From: Alphaproteobacteria bacterium
GTDB taxonomy: Bacteria; Pseudomonadota; Alphaproteobacteria; Rhodospirillales; Rhodospirillaceae
Assembly: GCA_012103295.1 (NCBI GenBank)
Contig: WLXB01000008.1
Span: forward strand, 1-63,114
Direction: 5' to 3'
DNA length: 63,114 bases
Both the position numbers and the translations under genes were made by a program. A model generated the notes under the pieces. That model was not told where the DNA came from and made no database searches. It was given only the letters and a program-made list of their open reading frames with translations. Positions 45,559 through 53,221 of this stretch are shown one piece after another. Each line of letters starts with the position of its first letter. Position 1 is the stretch's first letter.

Positions 45559-47184
45559 TCAAACTTCATCGTTGGCAGCAGACGTAAGCGCCCGGCCTAT
45601 GATTGCGTCTTCATTCTCAGTTTTTCTTGAGGCTATGATGTGTTGAATGTTCTTTTCGATTTCCAGTTTAGTACTTGACCAAAACGACTTAGCATCATCG
45701 CCTTCTATTTCCTTTAAATATTTTACATCATCATCCATTCTTTTCATGACTTTGTTAATTGCGTCAGCCGATATTTCCTTTACGTGCATTTCCTCAAGTA
45801 ACCAGTGAATTTTTGCGCGGAAAGCTTTTGCGATGTGGCCTAACTTCCGGCTTTCAATTACAGCACCCTCATAGAGGTCCCGTCCTTGTTGACTATTGCC
45901 ACGCCTGAATTCGAGTAGACCAGCTGTTGCCAAGTAAGTTGGGTCTATACCAGATTGAGTCGATTTGACTAACTTAGCGATGGGTTCGAAGGTTATTACA
46001 GCTTCGTCCAACAACCCTAGATGCGCCAGCGATACCGTCTTGTTGTTTTTTAGTGATAGGTCGTGAGGGTTTGCAATCAGTCCTACATCAGCAACTTCTA
46101 TTGCTTTGTTATAGTTCTTGAGGTGAGAATCGGCGATATAAGATCCCATGCGCGCAGGCATAACCGAATATGACTCATCGCTTAACCAGTACACAGACTG
46201 CAAAAACGCCTCCTCAAATTCTTCATCTTGTATAGATTTTTGCATTCGTCCTTCAAATGCGTTGGCTACCGAATTGGGGTTCGGCTTCAAATGCTGAATA
46301 CCCATGTTCTCTGCCCAAACGGCCTGCGCTACTGAATTGTCGGTTGGGGAAACCAGTGACATCTTAAAATGACGATTTGCACCCCTAGTGTCGCCACTTA
46401 AGAGTTCTTCAGTCGCTAATGCTGACGCTAGCTCACTGGTTTGATGCGCGCTCAGGGATGTTCTTTGAAGTAAGTTCTTTCCCACCTTTAGTATCTTCGA
46501 ACGTTTTCCCATAACACTAGACACGGCGATTTCCGCAGCTTGAATCCATGGGTCATATCTAACTGCCTCTGACTTCCTAAGAGCCCATAGCGCCTGCTCA
46601 GGGTCATCATCGTGCATCATAAAACGTGCAGTTGCTCTGAGCACCAGCCGATTTTCAGGGGCGTAAATGAGCGCGTTTCGGATTGCTTTTCTAGCAGATT
46701 TAGGTTGGCCTATCGTGCATTGAAGTCTCGCAACTTCGAGCCACTCCAAAGCGTTGTTCGGGTAGAGTCGCAATCGCGACTTTAAGCGACCAATCTCTTT
46801 TTGCACAAATCCGAAACGCTCTCCATCATTCATGACGTCAATGGCAAAGTTACCTATTTCCACATTCTTCTGGCCATGAACTAGTCTATCAGCCGTTATT
46901 CGCACAGCATCTGTCGGTGTGGCACCTTCTGCTAAGATGTAGTGCGCTGCGGCCAGTCCTTTGGCCGGCGTTTCAGAGATGAGGGCTTGGTTTACGACTT
47001 CAATCGCCCGCCCGACAGTTCGTTCGGAGTTCCAGCGTTCTAAAGCGCGCAATAACGGAATTTCATCAGTATCGAGGTATGGCGCAGCGCTACGAGCACT
47101 GACTAATTCGCTAGTCGGCGTGCTAGAAAACCGGCGCCACCGCGGTATAACCCTGCGTTTCCCAGTAATGTCTGACTGCAACAT
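45559..47184 (-). CDS. TPR-like protein coupled to a protein kinase
   Basis: 541 residues, soluble, helical. The N-terminus is basic (TGKRRVIPRWRRFSSTPTSE). TPR-type helix pairs are visible at about 144-210 (NNALEWLEVARLQCTIGQ, PKSARKAIRNALIYAPENR, DPEQALWALRKSEA) and at about 350-470 (YNKAIEVADVGLIANPHD, LGLLDEAVITFEPI). The rest is probably more helical repeats too degenerate to see. No enzyme motif is recognised. It starts at the overlapping TAATG of the kinase stop, so its output is tied to the kinase. Base composition is clearly lower in GC than the flanking genes (22/60 G+C at 45601-45660 against 36/60 at 44341-44400). Likely a scaffold or effector for the kinase; function unknown. Confidence 0.8.
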   Translation of the reverse strand: MLQSDITGKRRVIPRWRRFSSTPTSELVSARSAAPYLDTDEIPLLRALERWNSERTVGRAIEVVNQALISETPAKGLAAAHYILAEGATPTDAVRITADRLVHGQKNVEIGNFAIDVMNDGERFGFVQKEIGRLKSRLRLYPNNALEWLEVARLQCTIGQPKSARKAIRNALIYAPENRLVLRATARFMMHDDDPEQALWALRKSEAVRYDPWIQAAEIAVSSVMGKRSKILKVGKNLLQRTSLSAHQTSELASALATEELLSGDTRGANRHFKMSLVSPTDNSVAQAVWAENMGIQHLKPNPNSVANAFEGRMQKSIQDEEFEEAFLQSVYWLSDESYSVMPARMGSYIADSHLKNYNKAIEVADVGLIANPHDLSLKNNKTVSLAHLGLLDEAVITFEPIAKLVKSTQSGIDPTYLATAGLLEFRRGNSQQGRDLYEGAVIESRKLGHIAKAFRAKIHWLLEEMHVKEISADAINKVMKRMDDDVKYLKEIEGDDAKSFWSSTKLEIEKNIQHIIASRKTENEDAIIGRALTSAANDEV

Positions 47185-48308
47185 TAGTTTCGGAGACCCA
47201 TTCGTCTCCTTAGCTTATCAAACAAAGCAATGTAACGGTCTACCCCAAACTTATCTGATTGGCCTCTTCTATTGAGCGGATGCCCTCTTTTTGCTGGATC
47301 AGGCTCACATAATTGAGTTACTGCTGTAATAAGTTCGCCGCTCTCCACAGTTGATTTACCAACAGAATCTTTTGGCGCTTCTGATTCTAGTGACATTAGA
47401 GCGCGTGCGAACGCGTCCCGCCAGTAGGGCAATACGTCGTCGAATTCACCGTTCCAGTTTTGTGGTAAATGGTCATTTCTTAAATGGGATAGAACAACGG
47501 GAGTTATCATCTGACCGGTAAGGAAAAAATAGGATACGCTACCCAGCAAATAGAGATCGGTAGCTTTTCTGGAGTCGAATGATGTTAGGGCGGACGCCGA
47601 TGTACTTCGCCTATATAGGTGTTCAGGCGGCCTATAGGTCCTGTCTCCAGGATAGGCAATACTATCGAACGGTCCCGAGCGTGTCTGTGCGACGGCTCGG
47701 CCCAAGTCTCCGAGCTTCTGAAGGTCGACGTTATACCTCAAAACATTTGAGGGCTTTATATCGTTATGCGACACTTCTGTCGTGTGAAGCTGCTGGACAG
47801 CGATCGCCAAGTTCCACATGGCATTGAACGACCACACGTAGTCTAGTCGTGTGCTTACATCTGATTGGACCGTAGCATCGCCATCAGCCATCTCAAAAAT
47901 TAGATAAAAGACTACGTCCTGTGCGCCATTAAATACGGTCGTGAACTCGCCATGATCCATAGCAAGAACTATTTTGTCGAGGTTATTACCTCGGCAAAGT
48001 AATAGGACATCTCGCTCAAACTGATATTGATATGTGGCGTGCTGGATTCTATCGACTAACGGCATATTAGAATTCTGAGCAAGTAGAGCTAGATCAGTAG
48101 CCTTCATGAATGCTTCGGTGCCGTCGTCGTGGCGTACGCGATATCCAACAGAAAAATTCCCGCCAGACGCACCCTTGGAGCGCACAATTTTCTCAACTAC
48201 ATGCCACGACCCAGGCTTCTGCGTCCCTTCAACTGTCGCGCCCACAAGGTCGTCGCATGCGCACTTCGGGCCAGAAGTCGGCGTTGCTATTGGGGTAGCG
48301 GGAGGCAC
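47184..48308 (-). CDS. Hanks-type Ser/Thr protein kinase, accessory
   Basis: 374 residues of a eukaryotic-like protein kinase. Gly-rich loop region SKGASGGNFSVGYRV (44-58), ATP Lys K69 in EAFMKATDL, candidate helix-C Glu E98, catalytic loop HNDIKPSNVL at 181-190 (D183, K185, N188), metal motif DLG at 201-203 in place of DFG, and a RPPEHLY activation end at 226-232. All catalytic residues are present, so it looks active. No membrane segment, PASTA or FHA domain. The first 30 residues are Pro/Thr-rich with a CAC pair. The start is GTG 48308. A promoter candidate lies upstream (48340-48369). It is coupled by TAATG to the TPR gene. Context and composition suggest a transferred signalling or defence pair. 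Confidence 0.88.
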   Translation of the reverse strand: MPPATPIATPTSGPKCACDDLVGATVEGTQKPGSWHVVEKIVRSKGASGGNFSVGYRVRHDDGTEAFMKATDLALLAQNSNMPLVDRIQHATYQYQFERDVLLLCRGNNLDKIVLAMDHGEFTTVFNGAQDVVFYLIFEMADGDATVQSDVSTRLDYVWSFNAMWNLAIAVQQLHTTEVSHNDIKPSNVLRYNVDLQKLGDLGRAVAQTRSGPFDSIAYPGDRTYRPPEHLYRRSTSASALTSFDSRKATDLYLLGSVSYFFLTGQMITPVVLSHLRNDHLPQNWNGEFDDVLPYWRDAFARALMSLESEAPKDSVGKSTVESGELITAVTQLCEPDPAKRGHPLNRRGQSDKFGVDRYIALFDKLRRRMGLRN

Positions 48309-48339
48309 TGTCGTCTCAATGAATAGGTTTCAATACAAA

Positions 48340-48369
48340 TATATATGGTCGATTCTTCCTTATTCTCAA
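48340..48369 (-). promoter_or_regulatory. candidate promoter of the kinase-TPR pair
   Basis: On the minus strand TTGAGA (complement of 48364-48369) is followed after 18 bases by TATATA (complement of 48340-48345), 31 bases before the GTG start of the kinase gene. The surrounding 150 bases are strongly AT-rich. Confidence 0.5.
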
Positions 48370-48465
48370 GTCTGGACTGAAAAATAAGTACCGTTTGTAT
48401 GCGGCGTACACTATCAAATCTCCCTGCAACTATGCAGTCTTTATTCAGGGTATATAAAGCTCGAT

Positions 48466-49146
48466 ATGACTCTAGATCTCTCCACCTGGACCCCGCGCCC
48501 GCGCCCCGGAAGTGTGACGCTCACCGGCACCACGGTATGGCTTGAACCGCTCGATTGGGCGGCCCATGAGCAGGGGCTCTTTGCCGTCGTTGGTGGCAAA
48601 GAGAACGCCCGACTGTGGGGCCATGTCTCGGTCGGGCCGTATCTCGACGCCGCCACCTTCCGCGGTGAGTTTGAGAAAACGCGGGTGGCCCAGGGCTGGG
48701 AAACCATGGTCATTCATGACACCCGCAGCGATGCCATTCTCGGGATGTTCAGCTTCATGCGCATCCGCGAACCCCACGGCAGCGTTGAGATCGGCTGTGT
48801 CGTTTTTGGCTATACCTTGCAGCGGACATCCAAAGCGACCGAAGGCCTCCTGCTGATGGCGCGCCACGTGTTCGATGATCTCGGCTATCGCCGCTACGAA
48901 TGGAAGTGCGACGATAAAAATGCCGCGTCCATGCGGGCGGCGAAACGCTTCGGGTTCACTTACGAAGGCACATTTCGCAATGACTCGGTGCAAAAATGCT
49001 GCAACCGGGATACGGCGTGGTTTTCGATTACCGATGCGGAGTGGCCGTCCATACGTGCGGCCTTAGACGCCTGGCTCGCGCCACAAAATTTCGACGCCGA
49101 CGGTACTCAGATCAAAACCTTGGAAGAGGTGCGGGGCTACAGTTGA
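48466..49146 (+). CDS. GNAT-family N-acetyltransferase (RimJ/RimL-like)
   Basis: 226 residues of the GCN5-related acetyltransferase family in the RimJ/RimL-like subgroup: VTLTGTTVWLEPLDWAAHE at the start, a GMFSFMRIREPHGSVEIG core with the beta-4/beta-5 strands, KATEGLLLMARHVFDDLGYR near the acetyl-CoA pyrophosphate loop, and NAASMRAAKRFGFTYEGTFR. Acetylates an amino group of a protein terminus or small molecule using acetyl-CoA. The 3' end overlaps the convergent aldehyde dehydrogenase gene by 10 bp. It borders the kinase-TPR island on the right, and its own composition is back to the GC-rich norm. Confidence 0.9.
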   Translation: MTLDLSTWTPRPRPGSVTLTGTTVWLEPLDWAAHEQGLFAVVGGKENARLWGHVSVGPYLDAATFRGEFEKTRVAQGWETMVIHDTRSDAILGMFSFMRIREPHGSVEIGCVVFGYTLQRTSKATEGLLLMARHVFDDLGYRRYEWKCDDKNAASMRAAKRFGFTYEGTFRNDSVQKCCNRDTAWFSITDAEWPSIRAALDAWLAPQNFDADGTQIKTLEEVRGYS

Positions 49147-50618
49147 CCTGGCTCGCCCTTCAGCATCACCGTCTTGGCTTCCAGGTACGGTAACAAGCCT
49201 TCCACGCCGCCTTCGCGACCCAGGCCCGATTGCTTGAAGCCGCCGAAGGCGACGGCAAGGGTGGCTGAGGGCGCGCTTTGGCCCACGGTTCCCGTACGCA
49301 ATTGCCGGGCGATGCGGTAGGTCGTGTCTGCGTCATTGGTATAGACGGCTCCGGCTAGCCCATAGGGGGAGTCGTTGGCGATGCGGATAGCATCGTCCTC
49401 GTCATCGCAAGGAATGACACAAAGCACAGGTCCGAAGATTTCCTCTTGGGCGATGGTCATGCTGTTATCCACGTTGGCAAACACCGTCGGCTCGAAGTAG
49501 TAGCCGCGTTCGATGTTTGCAGGGCGCTTGCCGCCGGTGGCCAAGGTCGCCCCTTCAGCTATGCCAATGGCGATGTAGCCTTCCACCTTTTCGAGCTGCT
49601 GCTTCATTGTCAGCGGACCCAGTTTGACCTCCGGGTCATAGGGGTCGCCGATGGTGACGGTCTTCATCGCTTTGACTAAGTGCGCGACCAGTTCATCGTG
49701 CCGGGCGCGGGAGACGATCACGCGAGTAAGCCCCGCGCAATTTTGGCCGCTGAGCACGCAGATACCGCCAACGAGGCTTTTCGCTGCCGTTTCCAAATCG
49801 AAATCATCAAGAATAATCGCTGCCGACTTGCCGCCCAATTCCAATGTCACACGGGCAATGCGTTCGCCACAGACCGAGGCAATCCGTTGTCCGGTCGCGA
49901 GGCTGCCGGTGAAGCTGACCTTATCAACATTGGGGTGGCGGACGAGATGATCGGACGCGTCCCGTTCGGCTGTGATCAAGTTCAACACGCCGGAGGGAAG
50001 GCCAGCGGCATCGGCACATTCGGCGATGATGTAGGCTTCAATCGGGGTTTGCGGCGCTGGTTTCATAATCACAGTACAGCCGGCCAACAGTGCCGGAGCG
50101 ATCTTGGTCAACATGGTGGCGAGAGGGGCGTTCCATGGCGCGATGGTGGCGACCACGCCGACCGGTTCGCGCACCAGCAAGTGGGTGCCCGATGACGACG
50201 GGTGCCATTCAACGAAGTCAAAGCTGGAAGCTTGGTCCACGGAGCGATCCAACGCGCCGATGGAATACTCCGGCGACATGTTGGCCATTGACGTGATGAC
50301 CCCGGTGGATTCCGTCCAGGCCACGGCAAAGTCGTCGGCGCGGGTGCGCAACACCCGTGCGAATTCCTCCAGATGCTTGGCGCGATCCTGCGGTGTCATA
50401 CGCGGCCAAGGTCCGTCATCAAACGCTGTACGGGCTGAGGCGACGGCAGCATCTATGTCAGCGTCAACGGCTTCTGCGACTTGAAACACAACCTCCTCCG
50501 ATACCGGAGAGACGACATCGAGCAGGCGCCCGGTCGATGGTTCCACCCATGCACCACCGATATACAGTTTAAGAAAATGAGTGGCGTCGATTGAGCCAGC
50601 GCGGGATTGGAATGTCAT
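49137..50618 (-). CDS. NAD(P)-dependent aldehyde dehydrogenase
   Basis: 493 residues of the aldehyde dehydrogenase superfamily. Cofactor region VGVVATIAPWNAPLATMLTK, the second binding motif VSFTGSLATGQRIA, catalytic Glu in RVTLELGGKSAAIIL, nucleophile Cys in SGQNCAGLTRVIV, and the C-terminal AFGGFKQSGLGREGG. Aldehyde substrate unknown; the family member is of the general betaine/aromatic-aldehyde type. Divergent from the amidohydrolase gene with a shared 277-base regulatory region containing a perfect palindrome. Confidence 0.92.
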   Translation of the reverse strand: MTFQSRAGSIDATHFLKLYIGGAWVEPSTGRLLDVVSPVSEEVVFQVAEAVDADIDAAVASARTAFDDGPWPRMTPQDRAKHLEEFARVLRTRADDFAVAWTESTGVITSMANMSPEYSIGALDRSVDQASSFDFVEWHPSSSGTHLLVREPVGVVATIAPWNAPLATMLTKIAPALLAGCTVIMKPAPQTPIEAYIIAECADAAGLPSGVLNLITAERDASDHLVRHPNVDKVSFTGSLATGQRIASVCGERIARVTLELGGKSAAIILDDFDLETAAKSLVGGICVLSGQNCAGLTRVIVSRARHDELVAHLVKAMKTVTIGDPYDPEVKLGPLTMKQQLEKVEGYIAIGIAEGATLATGGKRPANIERGYYFEPTVFANVDNSMTIAQEEIFGPVLCVIPCDDEDDAIRIANDSPYGLAGAVYTNDADTTYRIARQLRTGTVGQSAPSATLAVAFGGFKQSGLGREGGVEGLLPYLEAKTVMLKGEPGQL

Positions 50619-50700
50619 AGGTCGCCCTTAGGAACGAGAAAATGAAGACGTCAAAATGTGGGCTTTTTGCGCTCCTGGCAAATAGAAGATGACGATTGCT

Positions 50701-50719
50701 CTATGCAGACACTGCATAG
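50701..50719. promoter_or_regulatory. perfect 8-bp inverted repeat between ALDH and amidohydrolase genes
   Basis: CTATGCAG-ACA-CTGCATAG. It lies 82 bases upstream of the aldehyde dehydrogenase start and 177 bases upstream of the amidohydrolase start; a typical dimeric-regulator operator in shape. The regulator is not encoded beside it. Confidence 0.45.
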
Positions 50720-50751
50720 GCCGGGGCTGGATAGTTCACGCAACATTATTG

Positions 50752-50833
50752 TGCATGGGCTCGTTTAATTTCCGCGCAAGGCGTTGATTAAAATATATAA
50801 TTTCCAAGAGGTCCGCTGGTGCATGGGCTCGTT
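50752..50833. repeat. 14-bp direct repeat upstream of the amidohydrolase gene
   Basis: TGCATGGGCTCGTT occurs at 50752-50765 and again at 50820-50833, identical in all 14 bases, 68 bases apart. Both copies are followed by GCGCAA/CGCAAAGCGC-like sequence. Could be tandem operator sites or a small duplication. Confidence 0.6.
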
Positions 50834-50895
50834 CCTCGCAAAGCGCGGCTAAGTTTTGTTAAGCTGTTGAAAAGATGAATTTTGAGGGGACAGCG

Positions 50896-52503
50896 ATGAC
50901 CGATCATCACCACGATCTATCCGGCTATGAAGGCGCGTGTTTTATCTGCGGTGCGTCTGAGGGTGAGGACGCGTCTGTCGTTGGGCCCCAAGCGTCTCGA
51001 CGCAGTTTTATGCAAGCTGTTGCTGTGTCTGCTCTTGCGGCGGGCACCGTTAGCACTGCGGCACGTGCACAAGCACCGGAGCTTCCTTTCGGCCCAGAAG
51101 ATAGCTTTGTCATTGATGCCGGCTGGGTGCTTATAGAAACCGATGGCGAACTCGACTTGCTGCGCGATGGTCATGTGCTGGTGCGCAACGGCGTCATCGA
51201 AGACGTCCGGGCCGAGCCGTTCACCGAGGCCGTGCCACATCTGAGCTTGCCGCACGACATTCTGTTGCCTGGGTTTATTTCCGGTCACACCCATTGCTGT
51301 AGCGCAACGCCGACGCGGGGCATCATTGAAGGTCCGCGGTCATACCAGCGGCCACTTGAGATTGTCGAACAGCTCGATGACGATGAGCTTGATGCGTTGA
51401 CCGCACTGAACCTGGCTGAGTTGTTGCGCTCGGGCTGCACCACTCAGGTCGAAATGAGCCTCACTTTGCGTCAGGCCGAAAGCTACGTGCGCCTGGCCGA
51501 ACGCTGGGGTGTGCGCGGCTTCCCTGGTTCGATGATTCCCAATACAGAACGCCTGTTCGGCATCTGGTTCCGGGGCAGTGATCAGGTTCTACTTGATTCT
51601 GAAGAGGGTACTCTGGTCGAGATCGCAGCTAATCTGGCCTTCGGCAAAGAACACATGGGCAAAGGCGACGGTCGCATACAGCCGATGATGTCACCCCATG
51701 CCTGTGATACCCATACGCCTGCAACTATGGCCGCGCTTGCCGCCGCCGCAAAGGAGCTCGGTACCGGGTTGCACATCCATCTCTCGCAAGGGAGCAATGA
51801 GACTGAAGATGTCCGCAGGCTCTGGGGCAAGACCCCGACCGAGTGGCTTGAGAGTTTCGGTTTCTTTGCCGATGGGCCAGTGTTCGGTGCGCATATGACA
51901 GGCCTCGACTGGGAGACTGATGCTCCGATCCTGGCCAAGCACGAGGCGATTTATTCCCACTGTCCATCAGCCAGTGGCGCTGGCAACGGCACGCAGCCCT
52001 ATCCGGAAGCCTTAGCGGCGGGGCTGAAGGTCAACATTGGCATCGACACCCATTCCAACGATTACCTCGAAGATCTCAAGCTGGCGGTGCTCTATGGTCA
52101 GGCCCGGCATTCCTTGAAACGGCAGTGCGACCCTCAGGGCCAGCCGACCCAGCGTCCCACAGTGTGGAACGCCGTCGATGCAGCCACTCGCATTCCAGCG
52201 CAAGGATTACGGCGTGATGACCTCGGCATCATCAAGCCAGGTGCGCGGGCTGATATGATTTCTGTTGATGTTTCGGGGATGCTTGTCGGCGCTGGGGCGT
52301 TGCCGCCTGAGCCTCTGAACAACCTGCTCTATGCCAACGGTCGCATGGTCCGCACGGCCATGACCGATGGACGCCTCCAGGTGCACGACAGCCGCTTTGT
52401 TGCGGATGATGAGGATCGCGTGCTCGCGGACGGCGGCAGGGTCGTTGAAAAAGTATGGGCCCAGCTCGCGGACGAAGGCTGGTTTACAGAAACCGCGAGA
52501 TAG
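50896..52503 (+). CDS. Tat-exported amidohydrolase (chlorohydrolase/deaminase-like)
   Basis: 535 residues from ATG 50896, chosen for GAGGGGA six bases upstream. The n-region holds a CxxC (GACFICGASEGEDA) before the twin-arginine segment QASRRSFMQAVAVSALAAG and a cleavage-like ARAQA. The metal-dependent amidohydrolase domain has GFISGHTHCCSATPTRGIIE (HxH ligands), MMSPHACDTHTPATM, LHIHLSQGSNET, and VNIGIDTHSNDYLEDLK with the metal Asp; ADMISVDVSGMLVGAGALPP closes. It resembles the SAH deaminase/atrazine chlorohydrolase group. Export is unusual for that group, so an extracellular heterocycle or amide may be the substrate. Confidence 0.87.
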   Translation: MTDHHHDLSGYEGACFICGASEGEDASVVGPQASRRSFMQAVAVSALAAGTVSTAARAQAPELPFGPEDSFVIDAGWVLIETDGELDLLRDGHVLVRNGVIEDVRAEPFTEAVPHLSLPHDILLPGFISGHTHCCSATPTRGIIEGPRSYQRPLEIVEQLDDDELDALTALNLAELLRSGCTTQVEMSLTLRQAESYVRLAERWGVRGFPGSMIPNTERLFGIWFRGSDQVLLDSEEGTLVEIAANLAFGKEHMGKGDGRIQPMMSPHACDTHTPATMAALAAAAKELGTGLHIHLSQGSNETEDVRRLWGKTPTEWLESFGFFADGPVFGAHMTGLDWETDAPILAKHEAIYSHCPSASGAGNGTQPYPEALAAGLKVNIGIDTHSNDYLEDLKLAVLYGQARHSLKRQCDPQGQPTQRPTVWNAVDAATRIPAQGLRRDDLGIIKPGARADMISVDVSGMLVGAGALPPEPLNNLLYANGRMVRTAMTDGRLQVHDSRFVADDEDRVLADGGRVVEKVWAQLADEGWFTETAR

Positions 52504-52505
52504 CG

Positions 52506-52838
52506 TTAGGTGACAGCGACGTCTTTTTCCTTAAGAAGGGTTTCCAATTCTCCGGATACAGCCATTTCGCGCACGATGTCGCTGCCGCCGACGAATTCAC
52601 TCTTTACATAAAGCTGTGGCACGGTCGGCCACTGGGTGAAGTCTTTAATGCCCTGACGCAGGTTGTCGTCTTCGAGGACGTTGACGCCTTTAAACTTAAC
52701 GCCGATCTGGCTGAGAATTTGCACCACAGCGGCAGAGAACCCGCACTGCGGAAACATCGGTGTGCCCTTCATGAACAGAACGACATCATTAGACGTTACG
52801 TCTTCCTGGATTTGTGCGATGGCGGGGTTGTCGGACAT
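52506..52838 (-). CDS. grxD: monothiol glutaredoxin, Grx4 family
   Basis: 110 residues. The CGFS active site (C32) lies in MKGTPMFPQCGFSAAVVQIL, followed by WPTVPQLYVKSEFVGGSDIV with the glutathione-binding cis-Pro region. Monothiol Grx4 proteins bind a glutathione-ligated 2Fe-2S cluster as homodimers or as a heterodimer with BolA, and deliver clusters or signal iron status. The BolA gene is the next gene upstream on the same strand, consistent with that partnership. Confidence 0.96.
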   Translation of the reverse strand: MSDNPAIAQIQEDVTSNDVVLFMKGTPMFPQCGFSAAVVQILSQIGVKFKGVNVLEDDNLRQGIKDFTQWPTVPQLYVKSEFVGGSDIVREMAVSGELETLLKEKDVAVT

Positions 52839-52955
52839 GCGGCTAGTCTCCGTTAATCAAAGGGTTGGCCGCTCTCGGCAGCCTTCATATGCCAAGGGAT
52901 ATAGGGCTTCCAGCCGCTTTGGCAAGGAAAACCGGATCAATTTAGCGTCAGCAGG

Positions 52956-53192
52956 TCAGGCGTCTGGAACGGCAGTTTGCAGGGCGAGTGCATGCAATTG
53001 CCCGCCCATTTTGCCCTGGAGCGCCGCGTAAACCATCTGATGCTGCTGCACTCGGCTCTTTCCGGCAAAGGCTGCCGACGTTACGTGGGCGGCGTAGTGG
53101 TCGCCGTCACCGCGTAAATCATCGATCCTGATTTCCGCATCGGGCAGGGCTGTTTTGATCATCTCTTGGATTTCTGACGCCGTCATTGCCAT
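52956..53192 (-). CDS. BolA family protein
   Basis: 78 residues with the BolA pattern: MTASEIQEMIKTALPDAEI, the HVTSAAFAGKSRVQQHQMVY segment with the conserved His, and QLHALALQT. It pairs with the CGFS glutaredoxin encoded 117 bases downstream and may modulate its cluster binding. It sits between purL and grxD, an order repeatedly seen in alphaproteobacteria. Confidence 0.94.
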   Translation of the reverse strand: MAMTASEIQEMIKTALPDAEIRIDDLRGDGDHYAAHVTSAAFAGKSRVQQHQMVYAALQGKMGGQLHALALQTAVPDA

Positions 53193-53221
53193 TGCGCTGC
53201 TCCTTCAAGGGTTCTCTGACT

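Noticed and set aside
52856-52936. 27-codon open stretch on the minus strand between bolA and grxD with protein-like text (GWKPYIPWHMKAAE)
   Set aside because: No start codon or ribosome site precedes it; too short to separate from chance.
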